A DNA stretch of 59,885 bases from Clostridia bacterium (GCA_017631635.1 JAGBSX010000028.1:1-59885), one strand, 5' to 3'; shown: positions 17,013-25,163, counted from the stretch's first letter. The notes: generated from the letters alone by a model not told the origin. Numbers and translations: made by a program.

Positions 17013-17273
17013 ATGAAGATTACGGATAAAGATAGACAAAAAATAATAGCGCTTTTCGGTAGCCAAATGTCCGTATCTGACATTACTCGTGAGATAAACA
17101 AGGGCAGAGACAAAGAGTTGCAAGTAAGTAGGCAAGCAGTATCAAAGATACTGAACCAATTTATAAGTGGCGAAGAGGTAAGACTGTCTACTGCCGGCGA
17201 GAGCCTAGACTATTTAGATTATAGTTTAAGCCAAGATAAAAAAACAAAACAGAGACACGAAAATATAAAATAG
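17013..17273 (+). CDS. Helix-turn-helix protein with a duplicated tail (mosaic gene)
   Basis: The 86-residue product has an N-terminal DNA-binding-like region (1-50; MSVSDITREINKGRD and LQVSRQAVSKIL look like a helix-turn-helix). It is joined directly to a copy of residues 49-75 of the protein at 16534 (GEEVRLSTAGESLDYLDYSL). The junction is at 17169, where nucleotide similarity to 16678 begins abruptly. The gene therefore arose by duplication and fusion and may be a truncated regulator. ATG follows TTGGAGAG. A strong bidirectional terminator lies one base past the stop. Confidence 0.65.
   Translation: MKITDKDRQKIIALFGSQMSVSDITREINKGRDKELQVSRQAVSKILNQFISGEEVRLSTAGESLDYLDYSLSQDKKTKQRHENIK
17169..17249 (+). 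repeat. 81-bp direct repeat, copy 2
   Basis: Near-identical to 16678-16758 with four substitutions. It forms the C-terminal part of the helix-turn-helix gene. Confidence 0.9.
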
Positions 17274-17303
17274 AAAAGTCGAGACGGTGGTCTCGACTTT
17301 TTA
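17274..17303. terminator. Bidirectional terminator
   Basis: A 12-bp stem AAAAGTCGAGAC/GTCTCGACTTTT with a GGTG loop, shared by the small gene on + and dgt on -. Confidence 0.9.
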
Positions 17304-18500
17304 TTATTCAAAGTAGCCTACGTATTCTAGTTTGAGTGGGCTTAGGGGGAAGAGGTATCGGTGTAGGTCTATGAAATAATCGTCAGTCATAGATGCTATG
17401 TAGTCCACTACTATTTGATTTGGCTCTGTCTCCATATATGGCATAGCACGTCTATAATACGGCTTGTCGATATATGAGATATGATGAGTGTATATCTTGG
17501 ATGAAGTCCTGCTACACTTGAGGTCGGAGAGAAGCCTCTCGTATATATCTCTCATCATTTGTCTAATTATTTCGTTGGTACGTAGGTGAGCGTCGTTTTT
17601 GTAGATGATAGAGTAGTTGTCTCGTTTGGCTTTGTTGAGAGCGTCAAAACACTGCTTGTCCATCTTGATATACGGCTTGTCATAACTGTTTTGTATGATA
17701 TTCACCATTAGATTGTTGACCATCTCTGCGTTGATCACCCCTATACCCTCGTCTGCAAATGGCAAATCGGCGTATAGTTTGCTCTTTTCTGCGTCGTGCC
17801 TATCTTTGCCTAGATATGCGATTATATCCGATATACGCATCACGCACCCCTCTAGGGTGGAGGGGATTAGTTTGAGCACGTTTTGGCTATCTAGGTAGCA
17901 ATCCTCGATGCTAAGGTCAAATTCGTCAAATGAGGATAAAGGCTTGGGCTTGTACTCGTCTAGTTCGAGTTCGCCATTGTGAGAGGCGATACCGTCTAGA
18001 GTCTGCAGAGTGAGATTGAGTGGAAATATCTGGTCTAGTACCCTGACGGAGTGGATATTGTGATTGAATCTCCTGCCCGTATGCTCTCTATACAGTTCGT
18101 CTAGATAACTCTCTCCAGCGTGTCCAAATGGAGTGTGTCCTATATCGTGACCTAGCGAGATAGCCTCTATCAAGTCTAGATTTAGATTGAGCGCTTTGCC
18201 CAAGGTACGCGCTATTCGTGAGACCAACTGTACGTGCAAGGCGCGTCTAGTGATATCGTCGTTTTTGTATAGGGAGAAGACCTGTGTCTTGTCTGCGTAG
18301 CGATTGTAATATGGACAATGCAATATCTTGTCTATATCTCTGATATAGGAGGTACGCCAAATGCTCATATCGTCGTGAGGATTGTCTCTCCTCCTCACAG
18401 CCTCCTTGTCATCACAAAAGTATCTAGGCAAAGTCTGGTTGTCTAGATTTGAGCGCATCAAGTTCTCTAATTCTACAGAAAGTGTCTTGTAATTAGCCAT
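17304..18500 (-). CDS. dgt: Deoxyguanosinetriphosphate triphosphohydrolase-like HD protein
   Basis: The 398-residue HD-domain enzyme releases tripolyphosphate from dGTP or other dNTPs, tuning nucleotide pools. The metal ligands H89, H118-D119 (GHDIGHTPFGHAGE) and a downstream D in ISDIIAYLGKD fit the dGTPase family, and the N-terminal RRRDNPHDD...WRTSYIRDIDK region is typical. The ATG at 18500 is chosen because a consensus promoter ends six bases before it and the family-like sequence starts there; a GTG at 18539 would lie inside the promoter. The message would therefore be leaderless. Confidence 0.88.
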   Translation of the reverse strand: MANYKTLSVELENLMRSNLDNQTLPRYFCDDKEAVRRRDNPHDDMSIWRTSYIRDIDKILHCPYYNRYADKTQVFSLYKNDDITRRALHVQLVSRIARTLGKALNLNLDLIEAISLGHDIGHTPFGHAGESYLDELYREHTGRRFNHNIHSVRVLDQIFPLNLTLQTLDGIASHNGELELDEYKPKPLSSFDEFDLSIEDCYLDSQNVLKLIPSTLEGCVMRISDIIAYLGKDRHDAEKSKLYADLPFADEGIGVINAEMVNNLMVNIIQNSYDKPYIKMDKQCFDALNKAKRDNYSIIYKNDAHLRTNEIIRQMMRDIYERLLSDLKCSRTSSKIYTHHISYIDKPYYRRAMPYMETEPNQIVVDYIASMTDDYFIDLHRYLFPLSPLKLEYVGYFE

Positions 18501-18506
18501 ATCTAT

Positions 18507-18536
18507 ATTATACAATATCTCCCTACCAAAAATCAA
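18507..18536 (-). promoter_or_regulatory. dgt promoter placing transcription start at the ATG
   Basis: TTGATT (18531-18536) and TATAAT (18507-18512) are 18 bp apart. The ATG begins six bases after the -10 box, at the expected first transcribed base. Confidence 0.65.
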
Positions 18537-18552
18537 CACTTATAAATACTGT

Positions 18553-18583
18553 GATAAAAAAACGGACTGCAATAGCAGTCCGT
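18553..18583 (-). terminator. Terminator of the rpsF-ssb-rpsR operon
   Basis: Stem ACGGACTGC/GCAGTCCGT with an AATA/TATT loop, followed on the minus strand by a run of seven T bases. Confidence 0.88.
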
Positions 18584-18599
18584 AATTCGTGTCTTGTGA

Positions 18600-18848
18600 T
18601 TACTCACCCTTGTATGGGAGTAGAGCCATCTCTCTAGCACGCTTGATAGCGGTAGATAGAGCGCGTTGGTGCTTAGCACATACACCTGACATACGACGAG
18701 GGAGTATCTTACCCTTCTCGGTGGTGAAACGACGCAACTTGGTGGCATCTTTGTAATCTATACTGTCTACCTTGTCCACACAGAAGATACATACTTTCTT
18801 CTTGGGGATACGCTTGGCAGGAGCAAATTTTACATTCTTATCTTCCAT
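18600..18848 (-). CDS. rpsR: 30S ribosomal protein S18
   Basis: The 82-residue basic protein shows the S18 signature [21 protein letters not shown] and the C-terminal [21 protein letters not shown]18 binds S6 in the platform of the small subunit. The N-terminal KKKVCIFC retains two cysteines, as in zinc-type S18 copies. It is last in rpsF-ssb-rpsR, the conserved bacterial order, 17 bp after ssb. Confidence 0.97.
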   Translation of the reverse strand: MEDKNVKFAPAKRIPKKKVCIFCVDKVDSIDYKDATKLRRFTTEKGKILPRRMSGVCAKHQRALSTAIKRAREMALLPYKGE

Positions 18849-18865
18849 TGTTAATTACCTCCTAA

Positions 18866-19261
18866 TTAGAATGGCAAATCCTCTTCGACAGGATCGAGTT
18901 CGGTGATAGGCTTCTTCGCTGGAGCGACAGGCTCACCGTCTTCGGTTGTACGAGGGGAGAGGATTTCCACTTCGTCAGCAATTATGTCGGTAGCGTATCT
19001 CTTGACACCGTCTTGCTCATAAGAACGAGTCTGGATATATCCTACGATAGCGACTTTCTTGCCTTTGGTCAAATTGTTGGCACAAAAATCTGCAGTATTT
19101 CTCCAAGCAGTCACGTTGAAGAAATCAGCCTCTCTAGTACCATCTGCGTTGGCAAATCTACGTTGAACAGCGATACCAAAGGTACACATGCTCACGCCAG
19201 ATGCAGTTTGTCTATGCTCTGGGTCTCTAGATAGATTGCCTGTCAAAAAAACTTTGTTCAT
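18866..19261 (-). CDS. ssb: Single-stranded DNA-binding protein
   Basis: The 131-residue protein has an N-terminal OB fold (1-105; MNKVFLTGNLSRDPEHRQTA, FFNVTAWRNTADFCANNLTKG), a short linker and the acidic tail ending DPVEEDLPF that recruits DNA-repair and replication partners. It is shorter than many SSBs because the Gly/Gln linker is reduced. It sits between rpsF and rpsR, as is normal in Bacillota. Confidence 0.97.
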   Translation of the reverse strand: MNKVFLTGNLSRDPEHRQTASGVSMCTFGIAVQRRFANADGTREADFFNVTAWRNTADFCANNLTKGKKVAIVGYIQTRSYEQDGVKRYATDIIADEVEILSPRTTEDGEPVAPAKKPITELDPVEEDLPF

Positions 19262-19273
19262 AACTTTACCTCA

Positions 19274-19555
19274 TTAGTCGCAAGTTATCATATTGCGAAT
19301 TATGTCATCAGATATGCGCATCTGACGCTCGATCTCTGCTGGGATAGAAGTGTCAGCAGTAAATGCCATAAGCACGTAATAACCTTCGGTGATGTAGTTG
19401 ATAGGGTAAGCGAACTTCTTAGTTCCCCACTTGTCTATCTTCTCTACAGTACCACCATTTGAGGTCACTAGAGCGCTGTACTTCTCAATGATAGCATCCT
19501 TTTGATCGTCAGCGATATCGTTCTTGATGATATACAATATCTCGTAGTTCTTCAT
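19274..19555 (-). CDS. rpsF: 30S ribosomal protein S6
   Basis: The 93-residue protein begins MKNYEILYIIKNDIADDQKD and contains KFAYPINYITEGYYVLMAFT, both typical of S6. It pairs with S18 on the 30S platform and is first in the operon. AAAGGAGGTGCTATT precedes ATG. The upstream leader contains hairpins that could carry S6:S18 autoregulation. Confidence 0.97.
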   Translation of the reverse strand: MKNYEILYIIKNDIADDQKDAIIEKYSALVTSNGGTVEKIDKWGTKKFAYPINYITEGYYVLMAFTADTSIPAEIERQMRISDDIIRNMITCD

Positions 19556-19657
19556 AATAGCACCTCCTTTTGGACTTTGCGGCTACACCGAGTAGTGTAG
19601 CAAGGGCATACGATAAGTATGCGTATAGAGTATATCAATTATTTTTATCTTTTGCAA
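19556..19657 (-). promoter_or_regulatory. rpsF promoter and leader (possible S6:S18 autoregulatory site)
   Basis: Minus-strand TTGCAA (19652-19657) and TATACT (19629-19634) are 17 bp apart, giving a leader of about 65 nt. The leader folds as GCATAC/GTATGC and then CTACAC-TACTCG-GTGTAG followed by CCGC, just before the ribosome binding site. rpsF leaders are known S6:S18 targets; assigning the motif here is inference. Confidence 0.6.
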
Positions 19658-19731
19658 CTAAATAGATAGGGTTTTGTACTAATTTTTCACAAAAAATCGT
19701 CATTTTCATCAAATTCGTGTAGAAAAAACAT

Positions 19732-19760
19732 TTGCCAAGATACAATATTTGTCGTATAAT
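19732..19760 (+). promoter_or_regulatory. SRP RNA promoter
   Basis: TTGCCA (19732-19737) and TATAAT (19755-19760) have a 17-bp spacer, with the RNA starting about six bases on. Confidence 0.85.
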
Positions 19761-19766
19761 AGTGCT

Positions 19767-20035
19767 ACTGTGCTAATCGGGGAGTTAGTGGTGCCCTGTC
19801 GCCTGCAATCCACTATAGCAGGGAGTATCAGTCCTAATAGGCGTAGTTTATGGCAAGCAGCCTGTAGCAAGTGATGATGATGTCGGGGTCTTATGCAACG
19901 AGACGTCGTGAACCATGTCAGGACCTGACGGTAGCAGCATTAAGCGAATAGTAGCGTGTGCCATAGGGTAGCTTCGGCGGAGTAGGCTACTACAGTAGCG
20001 TTGCGGTAGGTTGCGTCAACCTAGGACGGCACAGT
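19767..20035 (+). ncRNA. ffs: Signal recognition particle RNA, large bacterial (scRNA) type
   Basis: The transcript of about 269 nt closes with ACTGTGC at 19767-19773 pairing with GCACAGT at 20029-20035. The Alu-domain start (TGCTAATCGGGGAG, GGTGCCCTGTCGCCTGC) matches Bacillus-type scRNA. The conserved domain IV hairpin with CATGTCAGGACCTGACGG and AGCAGCATTAAG binds Ffh. A large SRP RNA with an Alu domain is typical of Bacillota and supports the taxonomic reading. A promoter and a terminator bracket the gene exactly. Confidence 0.95.
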
Positions 20036-20048
20036 CTTGGGATATAAT

Positions 20049-20080
20049 AGCACGGTGTATCTGCACCGTGCTTGTTTTTT
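20049..20080 (+). terminator. SRP RNA terminator
   Basis: Stem AGCACGGTG/CACCGTGCT, loop TATCTG, followed by TGTTTTTT. Confidence 0.92.
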
Positions 20081-20113
20081 GGGTAGGGTCACTATGATTT
20101 ATAGGTGAAAATG

Positions 20114-20145
20114 AAAAGCAAGCCGATAGTTGGCTTGCTTTTTGA
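20114..20145 (-). terminator. Terminator of the D-lyxose isomerase gene
   Basis: Stem AAAAGCAAGCC/GGCTTGCTTTT with a 7-base loop, symmetrical in A/T runs, directly beyond the minus-strand stop. Confidence 0.88.
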
Positions 20146-20832
20146 TTATTTTGCCTGTGGGTATTCGTTGCACAGTAGCCTATATGGTGGCTCGTCCTCT
20201 TCGATAGTGGGAAATCTGCCTACTGGGGGATTGAATCTATTGTCCGTGTTGTCGTCGTTGACTTGACTGACTTCGCCTAGTAGCACGTCGCCAGTACCCT
20301 CCTCCACCTCAAATTCGTGGTACATACCTCTATCGATATATATATTCTCGCCCGGGCATACCTTGACGTAAGAGCCTGCTGGGACTACACTCACTTTGCC
20401 GTCGGTGTGTACGGTGACAGGGGAGAGGTAATCTATCTCTTCGTCTGGTAGAGAATTGTACACTTTGACTAGTAGATTGCCACCACCACGGTTGATGATA
20501 TCCTCCGTCTTTGACCAATGAAAGTGATTGCAACAATGCTGACCACTCTTGAGATAGAGAAGTTTCTCAGCGTATTGCTTGGGGTATTTGTCTATCATGG
20601 AGACGTTGCCGTTGCGAATAGTGATGAGTGATAGACCGTATTTGTCAAAATCTCCTAGTCCAAAGTCCGTAATGTCCCAACCTAGCATACAATCTCGCAC
20701 TTCGTCGTATTCATGACCTACGCTAGCCCACTCATCTGGGGTGAAGTGGCAAAATGGTGGTAGATAACAAGTATATTTTTGACAAGCACTCTCTAGCATC
20801 TTGAGGGCTACGTTTATCTCACTTCTCTTCAT
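20146..20832 (-). CDS. D-lyxose ketol-isomerase (cupin)
   Basis: The 228-residue protein is a cupin of the D-lyxose isomerase (YdaE) family, which interconverts D-lyxose and D-xylulose and often D-mannose and D-fructose with Mn2+. The metal site is visible as QHCCNHFHWSKTEDIINRGG (His, His, Glu) and a later GMYHEFEVEEG His, and DYLSPVTVHTDG is typical. ATG follows GAGGTGTATT. It stands alone, without transporter or kinase. With sorE and mtlD it makes three sugar-isomer enzymes within 12 kb. Confidence 0.85.
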   Translation of the reverse strand: MKRSEINVALKMLESACQKYTCYLPPFCHFTPDEWASVGHEYDEVRDCMLGWDITDFGLGDFDKYGLSLITIRNGNVSMIDKYPKQYAEKLLYLKSGQHCCNHFHWSKTEDIINRGGGNLLVKVYNSLPDEEIDYLSPVTVHTDGKVSVVPAGSYVKVCPGENIYIDRGMYHEFEVEEGTGDVLLGEVSQVNDDNTDNRFNPPVGRFPTIEEDEPPYRLLCNEYPQAK

Positions 20833-20940
20833 AATACACCTCGATATGGTTGATAGATATATATACCAAAGTACACCTAGGATAGCAACTATTAAAACTA
20901 TTATTTACTCAAAAAATATGGTCTTGATTTTATCACATTG

Positions 20941-20970
20941 TTGACATAACTCTAGAGATTGGTGTATAAT
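20941..20970 (+). promoter_or_regulatory. Promoter of the PHP-permease genes
   Basis: TTGACA (20941-20946) and TATAAT (20965-20970) have an 18-bp spacer. A leader of about 26 nt ends in AGGAGGATATTT before the ATG. Confidence 0.75.
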
Positions 20971-21002
20971 CAAATATACTAGTATCGTATAGGAGGATAT
21001 TT

Positions 21003-21692
21003 ATGAAAAAGATTGAGACTCATTTGCATACTGCTCCCTTTAGCCCTTGCGCTATCGAATATCCTAGAGACATAGCACGCATTTTGAAAAAAGCGGGTTT
21101 TGATGCTGTGATTATCACCAATCACTATCGCAAGGATATATACGAATACTGGCAAGAGAGAGGATGCGACCCTGTGGACAAATACCTAGAGGCGTATCAC
21201 GAATTGGTCAAATATTGCAAAAAGGTAGATATAGACGCTTGGCTAGGTATAGAGGTGCACCTATGGAGATACAACGTAGGTGACGTGTATGGTCCTATGC
21301 ACGAGGTATTGCTATACGGTATAGACGAGCAGTTCTTGAGAGACAATCCTCATATATACGACCTCACGGTAGAAGAGCTCAAAGAGTTATGCGACAAGTC
21401 TGGCGTGCTAGCCATACAATCCCACCCTTATCGTGCCACCTCTAGACCTATAGATCCTGCCTACGTGCATGGATACGAGGTGTACAATGCAAATCCGGAG
21501 CAAAACCCTCCTCATATCAACGCGCTAGCGTACGAGGCTGCCGAACAACACGGCTTGATTATGACCTCTGGTAGTGATTTTCACAAGAGAGGAGACGAGG
21601 TGAGTGGTATGTATATACCGACTATCGTCAAGGATATAGCCGGATTTGTCGAGTGTCTCAAAGATGGTAGCGCTAGGCTAATACAGGAGTAA
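21003..21692 (+). CDS. PHP-domain phosphoesterase
   Basis: The 229-residue protein has the four PHP metal motifs: ETHLHTAPFSP near the start, VIITNHY (about 37-43), a central GIEVHLWR and IQSHPYRA, and SGSDFHKRG near the C terminus. PHP enzymes are metal-dependent phosphoesterases such as histidinol-phosphatase or trehalose-6-P-type hydrolases; the substrate here is not known. The length covers the catalytic barrel only. The next gene, an AEC permease, begins two bases after the stop, so export or uptake of a related small molecule may be linked. Confidence 0.82.
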   Translation: MKKIETHLHTAPFSPCAIEYPRDIARILKKAGFDAVIITNHYRKDIYEYWQERGCDPVDKYLEAYHELVKYCKKVDIDAWLGIEVHLWRYNVGDVYGPMHEVLLYGIDEQFLRDNPHIYDLTVEELKELCDKSGVLAIQSHPYRATSRPIDPAYVHGYEVYNANPEQNPPHINALAYEAAEQHGLIMTSGSDFHKRGDEVSGMYIPTIVKDIAGFVECLKDGSARLIQE

Positions 21693-21694
21693 AT

Positions 21695-22663
21695 ATGTTA
21701 GAGGTAGCATTGCAAGCACTAGCGTGTGTATTCGTGTTTTTGTTGATGGCGATACCTGGCTACGCGCTCAAAAAATTTAATAAATTGTCCGACGAAGGAG
21801 TGAATACTTTGTCTTTTGTGCTCAGTTGGATAGCGCAACCATTTTTGGTGCTCAACGTATTTGTCGGCAAGCAATTTAACTCTAGCGAAAGCGTAGATTT
21901 GCTAATATGTCTAGCCGTATCGTTTATGGCTGTGCTAGTGTCATTTGCGCTAGCGTACCTAGCCTTCAACGTTTTTTATAAAAATGACGACGCTAGGAGT
22001 AGGGGCTCGCATATATCCTCTGCCACATTTATGAACGCAGGATTTTTGGGAATACCTCTCATCAGCATGCTAATGGGCTCAAATAGTTCTGCTATGGTAT
22101 ATAGCGCGATATATTTGACTGCGTTTAATATATGTTTTTGGACGATAGGTATGTACGTGTCCTCTGGAGACAAGACGTACGTGTCATTGAAGAATTTGCT
22201 AAACCCTACCTTCATAGCGCTCGCTATAGGATTTGTGCTATTCTTCACCGGCGCTAGCATGGAGATACCTGCCTGGTTGGCGAACGGGATATCTCTCATG
22301 GGCAATATGGCTACCCCTCTATGCGTCATAGTATTTGGCGCAATACTCGCCGACAATAAGTGGTCGGAGATATTTAGAGGTGGTAGGTCGTGGTTGGCTA
22401 CACTACTCAAACTAATAGTATCTCCTCTAGTGGTACTAGCATTGCTGATACTACTAGGTATAGACGGTACTATCATCAAGGTAGTCATGCTACTGACTAT
22501 GATGCCTACAGCGTCACTTTGCCTAGCGATGGCAAAACTATACGGAGGAGACGTCAAAGGCTCTCTCAAAGTGCAACTCGCTACCACTCTACTATGTATG
22601 GCGACAGTACCTCTACTATGGGGATTGATAGAATTGCTAGCACAAGTAGGCTGGATAGTATAA
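21695..22663 (+). CDS. AEC (auxin efflux carrier) family permease
   Basis: This 322-residue protein has about ten membrane helices in two repeats of five with the AEC/BASS-like pattern (IPGYALKKFNKLSDEGVNTL at the start, FLGIPLISML, a central LMGNMATPLCVIVFGAIL). AEC permeases move organic acids or similar anions. ATG follows CAGGAG. The gene is cotranscribed with the PHP enzyme. Substrate is unknown. Confidence 0.85.
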   Translation: MLEVALQALACVFVFLLMAIPGYALKKFNKLSDEGVNTLSFVLSWIAQPFLVLNVFVGKQFNSSESVDLLICLAVSFMAVLVSFALAYLAFNVFYKNDDARSRGSHISSATFMNAGFLGIPLISMLMGSNSSAMVYSAIYLTAFNICFWTIGMYVSSGDKTYVSLKNLLNPTFIALAIGFVLFFTGASMEIPAWLANGISLMGNMATPLCVIVFGAILADNKWSEIFRGGRSWLATLLKLIVSPLVVLALLILLGIDGTIIKVVMLLTMMPTASLCLAMAKLYGGDVKGSLKVQLATTLLCMATVPLLWGLIELLAQVGWIV

Positions 22664-22682
22664 TATAAGGGAGGATATGATA

Positions 22683-23771
22683 ATGGGATTATTTGACAAG
22701 ATTTTTGGCAAACAATTGCTCAAAGTAATAGAGTGGACTGACGACAGTAGTGATATACTAGTGTACAAGTATCCTATGGATAGCAGATACGCTATAATGA
22801 AAGGGTCTCAACTAGTAGTACGTCCATCTCAGAGGGCTGTATTTGTCAACGAGGGCAAGATAGCAGATATATTTGAGGAAGGTCGCTACGTGCTAGACAC
22901 CTCCAACTTGCCTATATTGACTGCGCTATGCAACTGGAAATATGCCTTTGAAAATCCATTTCAAGGAGAGATATATTTCATCAATGCTAGACAATTCACC
23001 GACCTCAAGTGGGGTACTCAAAATCCTGTGATGATGAGAGACGCCGACTTCGGTATGATAAGGCTCAGAGGTTATGGTGCGTGGTCGTTTAGAGTAAATG
23101 ATGACGAGAAGGCTATATACGAACTATTTGGCACAAAGTCTATGACTAGAGTGTCCGACGTGGCTGATTATTTCAAGAGAGTAGTAGTCTCTGGACTCAG
23201 CGACGCCATAGCCGAGGCGAAGATACCTGCTCTAGATCTCGCATCGAGATACGTAGAACTAGGTGACGAGACTGCAGTAGTTCTCAACAAAAAATTTGAT
23301 GACTTTGGTCTTAAGATAACCTCTCTCGTAGTAGAAAATCTATCTCTACCAGAAGAGGTGGAGAAGGTGATGGACACTCGTACCTCTATGGGTGTGCTAG
23401 GCGACAGTATGACTACTTTTACTCAATATCAAGCCGCGCAAGCCTTGCGTGATGCTGCCCAAAATACTGGCTCTGGCACGGTAGGTGCAGGAGTAGGTAT
23501 GGGAGCAGGTCTAGGTATAGGCAATATGATGGCGCAGACCTTGGGCAACGTATCATCTCAACCTGCATCTCAACCTGCATCTCAACCAGTCGCTACTCCT
23601 ACTACCCCCAAGAAGATTTGTCCTAGTTGCAATCACGAGGTAGGGGCAAACGTCAAGTTTTGTCCAGAGTGCGGTGGCAAGATGCCTACTAGCAAGTTTT
23701 GTCCAGAGTGTGGCGCTAGCGTAGGTGCAAATGCGAAATTCTGTCCTGACTGTGGTACTAAGTTAAACTAA
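22683..23771 (+). CDS. SPFH/virion-core-like protein with C-terminal zinc ribbons (YdjI-like)
   Basis: The 362-residue protein starts MGLFDKIFGKQLLKVIEWTD and has an SPFH-type band-7 core (about 30-250). A Gly/Met-rich helix follows (about 255-290), then a Ser-Gln-Pro-Ala repeat, then two CxxC...CxxC zinc ribbons (ICPSCNHEVGANVKFCPECG and a near copy). It resembles B. subtilis YdjI, which works with YdjG/YdjH to recruit a PspA-like protein to stressed membrane. The second ATG at 22683 is chosen because GGGAGG at 22669 is too close to the first (22677). It is followed one base later by a zinc-ribbon membrane protein. Confidence 0.85.
   Translation: MGLFDKIFGKQLLKVIEWTDDSSDILVYKYPMDSRYAIMKGSQLVVRPSQRAVFVNEGKIADIFEEGRYVLDTSNLPILTALCNWKYAFENPFQGEIYFINARQFTDLKWGTQNPVMMRDADFGMIRLRGYGAWSFRVNDDEKAIYELFGTKSMTRVSDVADYFKRVVVSGLSDAIAEAKIPALDLASRYVELGDETAVVLNKKFDDFGLKITSLVVENLSLPEEVEKVMDTRTSMGVLGDSMTTFTQYQAAQALRDAAQNTGSGTVGAGVGMGAGLGIGNMMAQTLGNVSSQPASQPASQPVATPTTPKKICPSCNHEVGANVKFCPECGGKMPTSKFCPECGASVGANAKFCPDCGTKLN
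23554..23589 (+). repeat. Three tandem 12-bp repeats (CATCTCAACCTG)
   Basis: Encodes SQPASQPASQP linking the SPFH core to the zinc ribbons. Copy number could vary by slippage without breaking the frame. Confidence 0.85.
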
Positions 23772-23772
23772 T

Positions 23773-24906
23773 ATGCAAAGTGAACTTTTTGACAAAGAAG
23801 ATATGCTAGTGGTCCACGATAGCAAATGCCCTGCTTGTGGCGCAGACCTCGTGTTTAGCCCTGCGGACAATATGCTCAAATGCGAGCATTGTGGTACGCA
23901 AAAGCAAATACAAGTCTCTATGGCTAGAGAAAAGATATATGACGAAGCAGACTTTTTGGGAGTAGAGGATTGGGCAGAGAGCAAGGCGTACAAGTGTGTC
24001 AACTGTGGCGCTATCACCACTCTACTCAAAGGGCAGATAGCGACTCAATGTCCATTTTGCGGTGCTCCTAGGGTAATAGAAGATGAGGGGCACGTGGGTG
24101 TTAAGCCAAATGCAGTCGTACCATTTAGGATAGACAAGATAAGCGCCAAGGCTCACTACGACAAGTGGATAAAGTCTAGGCTATTCGCCCCCTCCAAACT
24201 CAAGAAAAACTTCAAAGTAGACACCATGAACGGTGTGTATATCCCCGTGTGGACCTTTGATGCAAATACCTTTTCTACATATTACGGCAGACTGGGCAAG
24301 AGGTATACTACTACCGTAGGTACTGGCAAAAATAGACGTACCGTCACCAAGATAAGATATTTTAGCGTGAGTGGCTCTCTGTCTCGTGAGTACGACGACG
24401 TGACGGTGGAGGCTGGAGATCGTATCAACCAAAAGATATACGACAAAATAGCCCCTTATGATACCAACAATTCGGTAGAATACGACGGCAAATATATGCT
24501 AGGATTTATGGCAGAGAAGTATACTCTAGACCTAAACGAAGGATACCATATTGCCCAAGAGATAATGTCTGACGATATACGTAGCGCTATCATATCTCAA
24601 TACGACGCCGACGTGGTGGACTATATAGACGTCAATACCGAATATAGCGCAGTCACCTACAAATACGTGCTATTGCCTATGTGGATATGTACTTATAAAT
24701 ATGGCAAAAAGGTATATACTTTTTATACCAACGGTGAGAGTGGCAAGTCGTATGGCAAGACTCCATTGAGCCCTTGGAGAGTGGGACTAGCGATATTGCT
24801 AGGATTGGCAGCGCTAGTCGGTATAGGATATCTAGTGTACAACAACTATATGCTAGATGAGAGCGCCGTGGGACTGCTAAATGATATGAAAAATATGTTA
24901 ATTTAA
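23773..24906 (+). CDS. TFIIB-type zinc-ribbon membrane protein (YdjG-like)
   Basis: The 377-residue protein has two N-terminal zinc ribbons (CPACGADLVFSPADNMLKCE about 19-38; CVNCGAITTLLKGQIATQCP about 74-93). A beta-rich middle domain follows (about 110-325), then one C-terminal membrane helix (about 338-360). This layout matches YdjG and the zinc-ribbon proteins found next to SPFH/YdjI genes. It starts one base after the YdjI-like stop, so the two probably form a membrane complex involved in envelope stress. No pspA or ydjH homologue is adjacent. Confidence 0.8.
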   Translation: MQSELFDKEDMLVVHDSKCPACGADLVFSPADNMLKCEHCGTQKQIQVSMAREKIYDEADFLGVEDWAESKAYKCVNCGAITTLLKGQIATQCPFCGAPRVIEDEGHVGVKPNAVVPFRIDKISAKAHYDKWIKSRLFAPSKLKKNFKVDTMNGVYIPVWTFDANTFSTYYGRLGKRYTTTVGTGKNRRTVTKIRYFSVSGSLSREYDDVTVEAGDRINQKIYDKIAPYDTNNSVEYDGKYMLGFMAEKYTLDLNEGYHIAQEIMSDDIRSAIISQYDADVVDYIDVNTEYSAVTYKYVLLPMWICTYKYGKKVYTFYTNGESGKSYGKTPLSPWRVGLAILLGLAALVGIGYLVYNNYMLDESAVGLLNDMKNMLI

Positions 24907-24922
24907 TAAAAGGAGAAATATT

Positions 24923-25123
24923 ATGCTAAACAAAGATACTGTGATTATCGACCTATTGCAAATGGGAGACGTAGACAAAATCGCCGACGTACTATATGGA
25001 TTTGGTATGCATTGTTTGGGCTGTGCTTTGAGCAGAGGTGAGACTATCGGTCAAGCCGCTCTCGCTCACGGTGTAGACGTGGACGAAATGATAGCCAAAC
25101 TAAACGAAGTTATCAACAAGTAA
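24923..25123 (+). CDS. DUF1858 small redox-type protein
   Basis: The 66-residue protein begins with a Val/Ile-rich helix and has YGFGMHCLGCALSRGETIGQ. The conserved Cys pair (CLGC) gives the DUF1858 family its hybrid-cluster-associated redox-disulfide annotation. It fits the family length exactly. AAGGAG is well placed before ATG. It is last in the SPFH/zinc-ribbon operon and ends at a strong terminator. A role in redox or metal sensing with its neighbours is inference only. Confidence 0.85.
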   Translation: MLNKDTVIIDLLQMGDVDKIADVLYGFGMHCLGCALSRGETIGQAALAHGVDVDEMIAKLNEVINK

Positions 25124-25163
25124 TCGTCCGAGCATAGGCGACAGCCTAGAGATTGAAAAAATC

